DNA from: Rhodobacter ferrooxidans
GTDB taxonomy: Bacteria; Pseudomonadota; Alphaproteobacteria; Rhodobacterales; Rhodobacteraceae
Length of the DNA: 58,720 nt
Direction of reading: 5' to 3'
Assembly: GCF_000176015.1 (NCBI RefSeq)
Contig: NZ_ACYY01000020.1
Location: 1 to 58,720, forward strand
Made by a program: the position numbers and the translations under genes. Positions 33,762 to 42,134 of this stretch are shown here, one piece after another. Below the pieces are notes generated by a model, which was not told where the DNA came from, searched no databases, and saw only the letters and a program-made list of their open reading frames with translations. The stretch's first letter is position 1; each line of letters opens with the position of its first letter.

Positions 33762-35134
33762 TGTTCCACGCCCAGATTGCCCAGCGGGCGTTCAACACGC
33801 CGCTGCTGGTCGAGCCGTCCAAGGCCATGGCATTCCTCGCCGGGCTGGGGCCGCGCATCACCGGGCGGCAATTGCGACTGGCGGGGCTGGAGGTCGCGCC
33901 AGAGGATGTCGTTGCTGCCACCACGCACGCCCGCGCCGGGATCCTGACCAACGGACTGGCAGCGGATTACCGGCGCGAGGGCCAGTCGCCGTTCGCAATC
34001 GTCGATGGCATTGCGGTGATCGAAGTGTCTGGTGTGCTGGTGCATCGCGGCGCTTGGATCGGGCAATCGTCGGGGCAGACGTCCTATGAGGGGATCGCGG
34101 CACAACTTGCCGCTGCCGTCACCGACCCCGCCGTGCGTGGCATTGCGCTGGAGATCGACAGTTTTGGCGGCGAAGTCGCGGGCGTGTTCGATCTCGCCGA
34201 TGCGATCCGCGCGGCGCGGACAGCAAAGCCGGTGCAAGCCTTTGTCGCCGAACATGCCTTCTCGGCGGGCTACGCGCTGGCTTCGCAGGCCACCTCGATC
34301 ATCCTGCCGCGCACCGGGGCGGTGGGCAGCATCGGCGTTGTGGTGATGCACGCCGATCTGAGCGGGCAGCTCGCCGACGATGGCGTGACCGTCACGCTGA
34401 TCCACTCCGGCGCGCACAAGGTCGACGGCAATCCCTACGCGCCGCTGCCCGACCCAGTGCGGGCGCGCATCCAAGGCGAGATCGACAGCCTCCGCACATT
34501 GTTTGCCCAGACCGTCTCCGCCGGTCGCGGTCGCCGCCTGACAGCCGAGGCGGCGCTGGCCACCGAAGCTGAATGTTACCGCGGCGCAGAGGCGGTGGCA
34601 GCGGGCCTGGCGGATGAAGTTTCCGACCCGGCATCTGCCTTCGCGGCCTTCGCCGCAGCCTTGAACGGGCGCGGCACAATCCGAAGCGCTGGGCCCGGAC
34701 GCCCGGTGCAATCCCACCAGTCCAAGGAGTCGATCATGAAACCCAACGCAACCAGCACGACCGAAGCGCCCGCCACCGATCAAACCGAGGTGCAGGCCGT
34801 GCCAGCGCCTGTCGAGCCGTCCCCCGCCCCGGTGGTTCCGCCCGCGCCCGCGCCGACCGAAGCCGCCACGGCTGTCGCCCTCGCCCGTGCCGAGGCGGCG
34901 GAACTGGCCACCATTGGCGCGCAGGCGGCCCGTCTTGGCCTCTCCATCGACGTGGCCGAAGCCGTGCAAAAGGGGCTCCGGCCCGACGCGCTGCGCGCTT
35001 CCATTTTGAACCAGTTGGCCGCGCGCGGCGATGCCAGCGCCGTTGCCGTCGTGCCGCCGCCGAAATCGGCCGCGCCGGAAAGCCCGCTGCTGGCCGCTGT
35101 CAAGCGCGCCACCGCTGCTGGAAAAGCCGCCTGA
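33758..35134 (+). CDS. S49 (SppA/ClpP-fold) prohead protease with C-terminal scaffold domain
   Basis: 458 residues, start overlapping the portal stop. Residues about 80-290 form an S49 peptidase: AVIEVSGVLVHRGAWIG, ALEIDSFGGEVAGVFDLADA, AFVAEHAFSAGYALASQA with the probable catalytic Ser at about 168, and LPRTGAVGSIGVVVMHADL. Residues 327-458 are Pro/Ala-rich then helical, the scaffold part. This is the lambda C/Nu3 arrangement, in which the protease matures the prohead and removes scaffold. Confidence 0.92.
   Translation: MMFHAQIAQRAFNTPLLVEPSKAMAFLAGLGPRITGRQLRLAGLEVAPEDVVAATTHARAGILTNGLAADYRREGQSPFAIVDGIAVIEVSGVLVHRGAWIGQSSGQTSYEGIAAQLAAAVTDPAVRGIALEIDSFGGEVAGVFDLADAIRAARTAKPVQAFVAEHAFSAGYALASQATSIILPRTGAVGSIGVVVMHADLSGQLADDGVTVTLIHSGAHKVDGNPYAPLPDPVRARIQGEIDSLRTLFAQTVSAGRGRRLTAEAALATEAECYRGAEAVAAGLADEVSDPASAFAAFAAALNGRGTIRSAGPGRPVQSHQSKESIMKPNATSTTEAPATDQTEVQAVPAPVEPSPAPVVPPAPAPTEAATAVALARAEAAELATIGAQAARLGLSIDVAEAVQKGLRPDALRASILNQLAARGDASAVAVVPPPKSAAPESPLLAAVKRATAAGKAA
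34736..35134 (+). CDS. Nested scaffold protein (Nu3-like) from an internal start
   Basis: In-frame internal ATG at 34736, codon 327 of the protease gene, with AAGGAG at 34724-34729, six bases upstream: a stronger initiation site than that of the parent gene. The 132-residue product (MKPNATSTTEAPATD, then Pro/Val-rich linker, then ARAEAAELATIGAQAARLGL) matches the scaffold domain alone, as Nu3 in lambda. Expression of the nested product is inferred. Confidence 0.7.
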   Translation: MKPNATSTTEAPATDQTEVQAVPAPVEPSPAPVVPPAPAPTEAATAVALARAEAAELATIGAQAARLGLSIDVAEAVQKGLRPDALRASILNQLAARGDASAVAVVPPPKSAAPESPLLAAVKRATAAGKAA

Positions 35135-35166
35135 CGCCCTCACCTTGAACCGAAAGGGACTGAACC

Positions 35167-35547
35167 ATGACTGCTCTCACTCAATCGCCCACCATGGGCG
35201 ACGTTCTGAAATATTCGGAAAACCCGAATTACACCAACGAGGCGGTGACGCTGCTGACCGGCACCAACTACAAAGTCGGCTCCGTCCTAGGCAAGATCAC
35301 CGCCAGCGGCAAATACAAGCTGGCCGCCGTCGGCGCGGTCGATGGCTCGGCCGTGGCGGTGGCGGTGCTGTTGACGGCCACTGATGCCACGGCGGGCGAT
35401 GCGACCGGTGTCATTCTGGCGCGCGGCCCGGCCATCGTCTCGAAAGCGGCGCTGGTGTTTGACGCGACCGTCAACGACGCGCCCAAGACCGCCACCAAGC
35501 ATGCCGAGCTGACCGCCGCCCTCATCGTGCCGCGCACCAGCGCCTGA
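35167..35547 (+). CDS. Head decoration protein, gpD-like
   Basis: 126 residues (LTQSPTMGDVLKYSENPNYT, VTLLTGTNYKVGSVLGKITA, then Ala/Val-rich beta segments). Length, start with a flexible arm and place between scaffold and major capsid gene fit lambda gpD, a trimer that caps capsid threefold sites. Confidence 0.85.
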   Translation: MTALTQSPTMGDVLKYSENPNYTNEAVTLLTGTNYKVGSVLGKITASGKYKLAAVGAVDGSAVAVAVLLTATDATAGDATGVILARGPAIVSKAALVFDATVNDAPKTATKHAELTAALIVPRTSA

Positions 35548-35571
35548 CCCCCCAACCTCCCGGAGAAAACC

Positions 35572-36594
35572 ATGAACGCCATCATTCGCAACCCGTTCGA
35601 CGCGGGCGGCTATTCGCTTGCCGAGATGACTCAGGCCATCAACATCCTGCCGAACCTCTACACAAGGCTGGGCGAAATCGGCCTGTTCCGCTTCGAAGGC
35701 ATCACCCAGCGATCGGTCATCATCGAGCAGTTCGAGGGGGCGCTGAACGTGCTGCCCTCGGTGCCCTTGGGTGCCCCCGCCACGGTTGCCAGCCGCGAGG
35801 GCCGCTCGATGCGCTCGTTCGGCCTGCCGTGGATCCCGCATGATGATGTGATCCTGGCATCGGACATTCAGGGCGTGCCTGCGTTCGGCGGAAACGAGAA
35901 CGACCAGCTGGCCACCGTGATGCTGCGCAAGCTGACGCTGATGCGCCGCAAGCATGCCCAGACCCGCGAATACATGGAGATGAATGCCCTGCGCGGCATC
36001 GTGAAGGATGGCGCTGGCATCACCCTCTACAACTACTTCACCGAACTTGGCCTCGGGCAAATCTCGGTGGACTTCCTCCTCGGCACCGCCACCACCAAGG
36101 TGCAGGAAAAGGTGCGCGAGGCGATCCGGGCGGTGGAGGACAACCTCTTGGGCGAGTCGATGATCAGCATTTACGCGCTGGTCAGCCCGGAGTTCTTCGA
36201 CAAGCTGATCGGCCACGCCCTGACGCAGGACGCCTACAAGTTCTACGCGGCCACAGGGGCGCAGCCCTTGCGCCAGGATGTGCGGCGGGCTTTCCCCTTC
36301 GCAGGCATCCTGTTCGAGGAATATCGCGGCACCGTTACCCTCTCGACCGGGGCGGCGGAACGGCTGATCCCGGCTGGCGAAGGCGTCGCCTTCCCGATCG
36401 GCACCATCGACACCTTCACCACCTATGGCGGCCCGGCCAACCAGATCAGCCTCGCCAACACCATCGGCCTGCCGCTCTATGCGCGCCAGCTGATGGACGA
36501 GAAGGACCGCTGGATCAACATCCTGACGGAAGCCTCGATCCTGCCGGTCAACAAGCGGCCGCGCACCGCGATCCGCCTGTTCAGTTCCAACTGA
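35572..36594 (+). CDS. Major capsid protein, lambda gpE family
   Basis: 340 residues, typical for family E capsid proteins. It begins FDAGGYSLAEMTQAINILPN and contains ITQRSVIIEQFEGALNVLPS, FGLPWIPHDDVILASDIQGV and a C-terminal LYARQLMDEKDRWINILTEA. CGGAGAA lies before the ATG. It builds the icosahedral shell of the complete phage. Confidence 0.93.
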   Translation: MNAIIRNPFDAGGYSLAEMTQAINILPNLYTRLGEIGLFRFEGITQRSVIIEQFEGALNVLPSVPLGAPATVASREGRSMRSFGLPWIPHDDVILASDIQGVPAFGGNENDQLATVMLRKLTLMRRKHAQTREYMEMNALRGIVKDGAGITLYNYFTELGLGQISVDFLLGTATTKVQEKVREAIRAVEDNLLGESMISIYALVSPEFFDKLIGHALTQDAYKFYAATGAQPLRQDVRRAFPFAGILFEEYRGTVTLSTGAAERLIPAGEGVAFPIGTIDTFTTYGGPANQISLANTIGLPLYARQLMDEKDRWINILTEASILPVNKRPRTAIRLFSSN

Positions 36595-36606
36595 TCGGGG
36601 GCATAG

Positions 36607-36921
36607 ATGAACGCCTTCACCACCGCCATGAACATGATCTTCGCCGACCGCAACATGGCGGTGGATGCCCTGTGGCTTGCGGGCGGGGTCGGCCCGGGCG
36701 TTGCCGTCCGGGTCATCCGCAAATCGCCCGACGAGATCACGCCCTTCGGCGCTGGGCGGATATTGTCGGAAACCACTCGACTGGACGCCCGCATCGCAGA
36801 CCTGCCCACCCCCGCGCCGGGCGATCTGATCAGGATCGGCGCGGAGGACTTCATCTTGCAAGGAGAACCGAAGCTCGACCGCGAACGCCTGATCTGGTCG
36901 CTGGACACGAGGCCCGCATGA
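36607..36921 (+). CDS. Head-tail joining protein (gpFII-like)
   Basis: 104 residues (AMNMIFADRNMAVDALWLAG, VIRKSPDEITPFGAGRILSE, PGDLIRIGAEDFILQGEPKL). The beta-rich pattern and place after the capsid gene fit the gpFII/Gifsy-2 connector family, which completes the head. The ATGA overlap couples it to the next gene. Confidence 0.7.
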   Translation: MNAFTTAMNMIFADRNMAVDALWLAGGVGPGVAVRVIRKSPDEITPFGAGRILSETTRLDARIADLPTPAPGDLIRIGAEDFILQGEPKLDRERLIWSLDTRPA

Positions 36922-37547
36922 AGCTGAAGATCGCCTTCGATCCCGACATTGTGGCGCTGATGCAGGCTGAAATCGCCGCCGGGGAAAAGGCGGTGTCCGC
37001 TGCCATGCGCGAGGCGGGCACCTCTCTGAAATCCGCCTGGCGCGGGCAGATCACCAGCGCGGGCCTTGGCACCCGGCTGGGAAACAGCATCCGCCTCGCC
37101 AGCTTCCCGAAATCCGGCGACAGCCTGAACGCGGCCGCGCTGGTCTGGTCCAACGCGCCGGTGATCATCGGCGCGCATGACACGGGGCCGCTGATCCGCT
37201 CCAAAAACGGGTTCTGGCTGGCGATCCCCACCCCGGCCGCAGGGAAGAGCACCAAGGGTGGCCGCATCACGCCAGGCGAATGGGAACGCCGCACTGGCCT
37301 GCGCCTGCGGTTCATCTATCGTCGCCATGGGCCGAGCCTCTTGGTGGCGGAGGGAAGGCTGAATTCGAAAGGACGGGCCGTTGCCTCAAAGTCAAAGACC
37401 GGACGCGGCGTGGCGACCGTGCCGATCTTCCTGCTTGTGCCGCAGGTCAAACTGCGCAAGCGGCTGGACCTCGCAAGGGATGCGGAGCGGGCGGTGAACG
37501 GCGTTCCGGGGTTGATCGTGGCGAACTGGGTGGCAGGGAAGACCTAG
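36918..37547 (+). CDS. DUF6441 family tail-completion-like protein
   Basis: 209 residues from ATG 36918. SAAMREAGTSLKSAWRGQIT, TRLGNSIRLASFPKSGDSLN and APVIIGAHDTGPLIRSKNGF resemble DUF6441 proteins, which replace lambda gpZ in this gene order. It probably works at the neck or tail terminator. The next late gene is 1.46 kb away because a reverse-strand pair is inserted. Confidence 0.75.
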   Translation: MKLKIAFDPDIVALMQAEIAAGEKAVSAAMREAGTSLKSAWRGQITSAGLGTRLGNSIRLASFPKSGDSLNAAALVWSNAPVIIGAHDTGPLIRSKNGFWLAIPTPAAGKSTKGGRITPGEWERRTGLRLRFIYRRHGPSLLVAEGRLNSKGRAVASKSKTGRGVATVPIFLLVPQVKLRKRLDLARDAERAVNGVPGLIVANWVAGKT

Positions 37548-37600
37548 CCTGAACAATGGACGTTAGAGAGCAGCCTGTGTCAGGCCAACCGTCCAATCCC

Positions 37601-38386
37601 TTAGGCTGCCACCCTAGGTGCGCTAGAAACAAACTGGACGACTTTGGCGACGGCCTGCTTTTCGTCACCCTCGTAGACGCCGACTGAATCCAGCCGGTTC
37701 ATAGCTCGTGTCCGTGTATGCTTGGAAACGGCGTTTTCACGCTCGAGCAGCGCCGCAACCAACGGCCGGGTTTCACCAGCACCCTGCGTTTCAGACCGCA
37801 GAAGCATGGCCTCAACTAGCGATAGGTCATTCTGTGCAAGATACAGCGCCACCGGGGCGCGACCAGATTGTTTGAGAACTAGATCAGCCCGCAAATCTGC
37901 GCTTTGATCATCTGCTGGAGAATTCTCCAGTATCTCCACGTCTTCAGGCAACGACGATGCAAGCGCCGTCCGCACGTCTTCCTTGAACGTGCTGCGAACG
38001 CGATCCGCTGTCATCTGTACCAGATCAGAAACCCTTACGAGAGCCACAATGAGCCGGATCGCATGCGCTGGAATTTCGGATTTCGAGATTGGACCAGTCG
38101 AAATTTCCAGTGCGTCGTCATCGAATGTGGCGTCAGCGGTTTCAAGGATCGAGGCGAGCGCCTTCTTCCTTTGATCAGATGCAAGATCGTAGCCGGATGC
38201 GACCAGTGACGGCAGCAACCGCCCGGCGTCTTCCAGTTTCCAGTGACCGGTGCTGTCGGGACCGATTGCGTACAGGCCTGCTGGATCGCCTTCGATTTCA
38301 AACAGAGTCGTGCTGATGCCGAAGCCACAGGGAAGCTCCGTCACGCTGACACTGTCACAAAAGGCTCTGCAGAGTTCCTGCTTCAC
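37601..38386 (-). CDS. DUF1828-type protein in a reverse-strand insert
   Basis: 261 residues (MKQELCRAFCDSVSVTELPC, GHWKLEDAGRLLPSLVASGY in the DUF1828-like N-terminus). The C-terminal half (SADLRADLVLKQSGRAPVAL, YLAQNDLSLVEAMLLRSETQ) has the strand-helix pattern of DUF1828/1829 proteins and contains no nuclease triad I can be sure of. It overlaps the gene upstream by four bases and lies between two late genes on the opposite strand, so it is cargo and probably expressed in the lysogen. Confidence 0.7.
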   Translation of the reverse strand: MKQELCRAFCDSVSVTELPCGFGISTTLFEIEGDPAGLYAIGPDSTGHWKLEDAGRLLPSLVASGYDLASDQRKKALASILETADATFDDDALEISTGPISKSEIPAHAIRLIVALVRVSDLVQMTADRVRSTFKEDVRTALASSLPEDVEILENSPADDQSADLRADLVLKQSGRAPVALYLAQNDLSLVEAMLLRSETQGAGETRPLVAALLERENAVSKHTRTRAMNRLDSVGVYEGDEKQAVAKVVQFVSSAPRVAA

Positions 38387-38880
38387 AATAGGGTCTCGTC
38401 GCTATCACCGCGTGAATGCGGCAGGTTGAAAAGGCTGTGAGCGACAGAAACCGCCCAGTCATCGAAGCCCGATATCACATCGGTGCCAAATCGGCTATCT
38501 CGCCCGCAAGGTCGCTTCCTCGCGTCGGCCCCGATCACGACACCGCTTTGTTTGGTTTCAAAGGGTTGATAGTGGATGTGCCAACCTGGATGCGATCCAT
38601 GGTGTTCGATCCGACACAACACTGTCATATCGCGCCCCACCAGATGGCCCAACATAGCCATGAATTCTTGCTTTTGTGCCTTGTGCGCGAGCAGAACGCG
38701 GTACTGATCTGTGCCCACCGCAAACGAAATCAGACGCCAAGTCCAGGTTCCGGCCAGACGATAGGATTGGTTGCCGCGAAGTGGAAATGTGGTCTTTGGC
38801 ATCTTCTTGCCAGTTGTCCAGCTTCCGGTGCTAACCTGTTCTTTCTCTGCAGAACGGACCCATGCTGCGCCCTTTGCCAT
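38383..38880 (-). CDS. Unknown partner of the DUF1828-type protein
   Basis: 165 residues (TTFPLRGNQSYRLAGTWTWR, LISFAVGTDQYRVLLAHKAQ, MTVLCRIEHHGSHPGWHIHY, VIGADARKRPCGRDSR). His-rich around 88-105. Family not recognised. GGAG lies eight bases before ATG 38880 and a TACTAT box further up may be its -10 element. Its stop overlaps the next start, so the two genes form one unit: a phage-borne accessory pair (exclusion, toxin-antitoxin or defence are all open). Confidence 0.65.
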   Translation of the reverse strand: MAKGAAWVRSAEKEQVSTGSWTTGKKMPKTTFPLRGNQSYRLAGTWTWRLISFAVGTDQYRVLLAHKAQKQEFMAMLGHLVGRDMTVLCRIEHHGSHPGWHIHYQPFETKQSGVVIGADARKRPCGRDSRFGTDVISGFDDWAVSVAHSLFNLPHSRGDSDETLL

Positions 38881-39007
38881 GACTGCTCCAAATCACCTTT
38901 TTGCCAATAGTAGCACAGGCTTCGCAAAGCGCGAATAAATCCCGAAGGGAACCTTGTGGGTGTCGCCATGGAGGTTTTCCAGACCTACAATCGCAGGAGC
39001 GAACAGG

Positions 39008-39430
39008 ATGGCCACCACCCGCGATACCGTCCTGGCTGCGCTGCACGCGCGGCTGCAGCCGCTTGCCGCCCTCACCCTGCGCGATGAAGTGCTACCCGAA
39101 CGGATCCCCGCATCGGGGCTGATCATCCTGCGCGATGGCCAGCCGGGCGAGCCGGAGGTGACGCTGTCGCCGCTGCGCTACCACTACCGGCACCGGGCCG
39201 AACTGGAGGTCGTCGTCCAGGCTGGCACAGGTCGGGCCAGCACCTTCGATACCCTGATAGCCGCCATCGGCACCGCACTGGAGGCCGACCGCACACTTGG
39301 CGGCCTCTGCGACTGGGTCGAACCCGAAGCCCCAGCCTCGGTTGACCTGCCCATCGAGGGCGCGGCGGCGCTGAAGGCGGCGGTCATCACCGTCGTCCTG
39401 CACTACACCACTACCGGCCCTCTGGCCTGA
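39008..39430 (+). CDS. Tail terminator-like protein (gpU position)
   Basis: 140 residues from ATG 39008 (TRDTVLAALHARLQPLAALT, EVTLSPLRYHYRHRAELEVV, VDLPIEGAAALKAAVITVVL). Related genes are often mislabelled acyl-CoA transferase. The fold pattern and place just before the tail tube gene fit a tail terminator/completion protein. Confidence 0.7.
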   Translation: MATTRDTVLAALHARLQPLAALTLRDEVLPERIPASGLIILRDGQPGEPEVTLSPLRYHYRHRAELEVVVQAGTGRASTFDTLIAAIGTALEADRTLGGLCDWVEPEAPASVDLPIEGAAALKAAVITVVLHYTTTGPLA

Positions 39431-39455
39431 CCATCCCTACATAAAGGAGACTCCC

Positions 39456-40394
39456 ATGGCACGTGCGCAAGGCGCGCGGGCGCAGATGGCGCTTGCGTAT
39501 GAGACGGTTTACGGCACCCCGCCGGTCAGTGGGTTCCGGCTGATGCCTTTCGCCCGGGCGACACTCGGGTCGGAACAGCCGCTGCTGGAATCCGAACTGC
39601 TGGGCTACGGCCGCGATCCATTGGCCCCGATCAAGGACGCGGTTACTGCCGACGGCGAAGTGGTGATCCCCATCGATGTGGAAGCCTTCGGTTATTGGCT
39701 GAAGGCGGCGTTCGGCCAGCCCACGACCGCTGGTACCACGCCGAAGACCCACACATTCCAGTCGGGCAACTGGACCTTGCCCAGCATGTCCATCGAGACA
39801 GCCATGCCCGAGGTGCCGCGCTTTGCGATGTATTCCGGATGCGTCCTGGATCAGCTGTCTTGGCAGATGCAGCGGTCGGGTCTGCTGACCGCCACCGCAA
39901 AGTTGGTGGCGCAGGGGGAAACCATCGCCGCCACGACCGCTGCTGGCACGCCCACCGCGCTGGGCCTGCAGCGCTTCGGTCACTTCAACGGCACGGTGAA
40001 GCGGAATGGCGCCGCGCTGGGCAATGTGGTCTCGGCCGAGATCACCTACTCCAACAACCTCGACCGGATCGAAACCATCCGCGGTGATGGCCGCATCGAT
40101 GGCGCAGACCCGACAATGGCGGCGTTGACCGGGCGGATCGAGGTGCGGTTCTCGGACAGCACGCTGGTGACCCAAGCCATCGACGGTAGCCCCTGTGAGC
40201 TGGAGTTCAACTACAGCCTCGGCGCGAACGCCAGTTTCACCTTCACCGCGCATGCCGTGTATCTGCCGATCCCCCGGATCGAAATCGCCGGGCCGCAAGG
40301 CGTGCAGGCGACGTTCGACTGGCAGGCCGCCAAAGCCACCAGCCCTGCCCGAATGTGCACAGCTGTGCTGGTCAACACTTTTGCGGCCTATTGA
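39456..40394 (+). CDS. Phage tail tube protein
   Basis: 312 residues beginning MARAQGARAQMALAYETVYG. VPRFAMYSGCVLDQLSWQMQ, VVSAEITYSNNLDRIETIRG and DGSPCELEFNYSLGANASFT are typical of the long siphophage tail-tube subunit (DUF/TTP family) in these prophages. AAAGGAG lies 12-6 bases before the ATG. It polymerises on the tape measure to form the tail tube. Confidence 0.88.
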   Translation: MARAQGARAQMALAYETVYGTPPVSGFRLMPFARATLGSEQPLLESELLGYGRDPLAPIKDAVTADGEVVIPIDVEAFGYWLKAAFGQPTTAGTTPKTHTFQSGNWTLPSMSIETAMPEVPRFAMYSGCVLDQLSWQMQRSGLLTATAKLVAQGETIAATTAAGTPTALGLQRFGHFNGTVKRNGAALGNVVSAEITYSNNLDRIETIRGDGRIDGADPTMAALTGRIEVRFSDSTLVTQAIDGSPCELEFNYSLGANASFTFTAHAVYLPIPRIEIAGPQGVQATFDWQAAKATSPARMCTAVLVNTFAAY

Positions 40395-40482
40395 ATTGAG
40401 TATGAAGGACCATCCGCACAGTGGAGGCGGACGCGGAATAGCGGTATCCCCTTCAACGATTCCCCGTTGAAAGGTTCCGCAG

Positions 40483-41382
40483 ATGACACCCGTCGAAATC
40501 ATGGCTGCGCTGGAGGCCAGTGGCCCCCTGCCGCGCGAGGCGCTGGAAGCAGCAGGGCAATCGCGCGAAGAGATGGTGCCGGTCTTTCTGGACTACATCG
40601 GCAGGCTGCAATCCGCAGGCATGGACGATCTTGAGGGCATGGATGCCTTCGTCTTCATGTTCTTCCTGCTGGCGGAATGGCGGGAGACGCGGGCCTATCG
40701 CCCGCTGGCCACCCTGCTCCGGCGCGATCCGGAATTTCTGGATGCACTGTTGGGGGATTCGATCACCGAAGCCTCCGCGCGTGTCATGGCAGGGGTGTTT
40801 GACGGCGATCTGCAACCGCTGTTCGACATCCTGCTGGATAATGATGCCGATGGTTTCGTGCGCGGCGAGATGTTTGACACGCTGGCCATCGTCGCCTTGG
40901 AGAACCCGGACCTGCGGCCACAAATCACGCAGTTCCTGATCGACTTCTTCGACCTCACTGGCACCAGGACGGGCGAGGAAGTCTGGTGGTCTTGGGCCGA
41001 ATGCATCGCGGCCCTTGGCCTTGCAAACATGGACACGGCGGTGCGCGCCGTGTTCGACAGTGGTCTGATCACCCCGGATCACAGCCGGTTCGAGGACTTT
41101 ACCGAGCGGCTTCAGGCGACGCTGGATGCCGGTCGGCCCGACTGGTTCACCAGCCTGTCGAGCAACACGCTGATCACCGACACCATCGCAGAACTTGCAC
41201 GGTGGTACTGCTTCACGCCGGAGTATCTGGCCAAGAAGGCTGCGGGGACACTGAACGTCCTGTCCTCCCTGATGCCCCGCAGCGGTGATCCGTTCAACGC
41301 CGTGTTCACCGGCAAAGTAGGGCGGAACGATCCCTGCCCCTGCGGCAGTGGCAAGAAATTCAAGAAATGCTGTCTCCAATGA
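40483..41382 (+). CDS. DUF1186 protein with C-terminal SEC-C zinc motif (moron)
   Basis: 299 residues. The body is helical repeats (VPVFLDYIGRLQSAGMDDLE, DFFDLTGTRTGEEVWWSWAE) of DUF1186 type; the C-terminus has VGRNDPCPCGSGKKFKKCC (about 279-297), the SEC-C zinc-binding motif. It is not a tail protein, yet lies between tail tube and chaperone genes, in the late direction, with a strong terminator of its own. I infer a moron expressed apart from the late genes. Confidence 0.82.
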   Translation: MTPVEIMAALEASGPLPREALEAAGQSREEMVPVFLDYIGRLQSAGMDDLEGMDAFVFMFFLLAEWRETRAYRPLATLLRRDPEFLDALLGDSITEASARVMAGVFDGDLQPLFDILLDNDADGFVRGEMFDTLAIVALENPDLRPQITQFLIDFFDLTGTRTGEEVWWSWAECIAALGLANMDTAVRAVFDSGLITPDHSRFEDFTERLQATLDAGRPDWFTSLSSNTLITDTIAELARWYCFTPEYLAKKAAGTLNVLSSLMPRSGDPFNAVFTGKVGRNDPCPCGSGKKFKKCCLQ

Positions 41383-41420
41383 CCTGAACAGTCCCCCTTC
41401 TCTACTGACCACCCTCCCCA

Positions 41421-41451
41421 GCGACGTGCCCCGGCACGTCGCTTTTGTTTT
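41421..41451 (+). terminator. Rho-independent terminator after the DUF1186 gene
   Basis: Stem GCGACGTG/CACGTCGC (41421-41428 with 41435-41442), loop CCCCGG, then TTTTGTTTT. It would end a transcript of the moron and partly block late transcription unless the late polymerase complex is antiterminated. Confidence 0.85.
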
Positions 41452-41466
41452 GAGAAAGGCCCACCG

Positions 41467-41904
41467 ATGATCCGACTGAACCTGACCGCCACGCCGCAAT
41501 GGCTGGACCTCGCCCCCGGCTTGCGCCTTCTGGTCGGCCCGCTGACCACCGCGCTGATGGTGTCCGCCCGCGCCGACCCTGCCATCGAGGCCCTGCCAGA
41601 GGGTGCCACGCAGGAGGCACTGGCGCTCGCCATGGCGAAAGCAGTGGCCCGCCGCGCGGTGCTGGATTGGGAGGGCGTCGGTGATGCCATGGGCACAATT
41701 GTGCCCGTCACCCCTGAAGGGATCGACGCGCTGCTGGAAATCTGGCCAGTCTTCGAGGCCTTCCAGACGCAATACGTCGCCAAGGGCCTGATCCTGGACG
41801 CCGAAAAAAACGTCTCCGCGCCCTCGCCGACTGGTCCTTCGGCGGTGGCGACAGATACTGCGCGGCCTGCGCGGGCCCTTGTCCAGACTGCCCCGCAAGA
41901 CTGA
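41467..41904 (+). CDS. Tail assembly chaperone, 0-frame product (gpG-like)
   Basis: 145 residues (MIRLNLTATPQWLDLAPGLR, ALAMAKAVARRAVLDWEGVG, GIDALLEIWPVFEAFQTQYV). It occupies the gpG position before the tape measure gene. At 41805-41811, A-AAA-AAC in its own reading phase allows a -1 shift into the downstream frame, so a longer GT product is expected. After the slippery site the 0 frame continues only 30 codons, Pro/Ala-rich. Confidence 0.8.
   Translation: MIRLNLTATPQWLDLAPGLRLLVGPLTTALMVSARADPAIEALPEGATQEALALAMAKAVARRAVLDWEGVGDAMGTIVPVTPEGIDALLEIWPVFEAFQTQYVAKGLILDAEKNVSAPSPTGPSAVATDTARPARALVQTAPQD
41805..41811 (+). promoter_or_regulatory. -1 ribosomal frameshift site A-AAA-AAC
   Basis: The seven As at 41804-41810 plus C, read GAA-AAA-AAC in the 0 frame, form a canonical -1 slippery heptamer. 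After the shift the frame reads AAA-AAA-CGT and is open to 42134. The position between the G-like and T-like parts equals that of the lambda G-GT site. Confidence 0.8.
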
Positions 41905-42134
41905 ACCGCCCGCACACACTGGACGGCTGGCAGATCTGGGATCTGGTCGGCCGCCTTGGTGGCCAGCTGCGCGTAATCCCTGGCGCGATCCTCGGCTGGG
42001 ACATGGGCGCGGCCCTCGCACTGGCCGGGGCGCTGGGCATCGACACCCTGATCGCCGCCGAACTGCTGCCCGAGATTGAGGCGGTCATGGTGCGCAAACT
42101 GAACGAACAGATGGAAGGAGGCCGCGATGGCTGA
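41811..42134 (+). CDS. T-like extension of the tail chaperone, reached by -1 frameshift
   Basis: In the -1 frame the product continues RLRALADWSFGGGDRYCAAC, AGPCPDCPARLNRPHTLDGW, QIWDLVGRLGGQLRVIPGAI, LGWDMGAALALAGALGIDTL, to a TGA at 42132-42134. The Cys-rich stretch (YCAACAGPCPDCP) looks like a small zinc knuckle. There is no good independent start. The end overlaps the tape measure start (42127). It is expected only as part of a G-T fusion. Confidence 0.75.
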   Translation, partial: RLRALADWSFGGGDRYCAACAGPCPDCPARLNRPHTLDGWQIWDLVGRLGGQLRVIPGAILGWDMGAALALAGALGIDTLIAAELLPEIEAVMVRKLNEQMEGGRDG

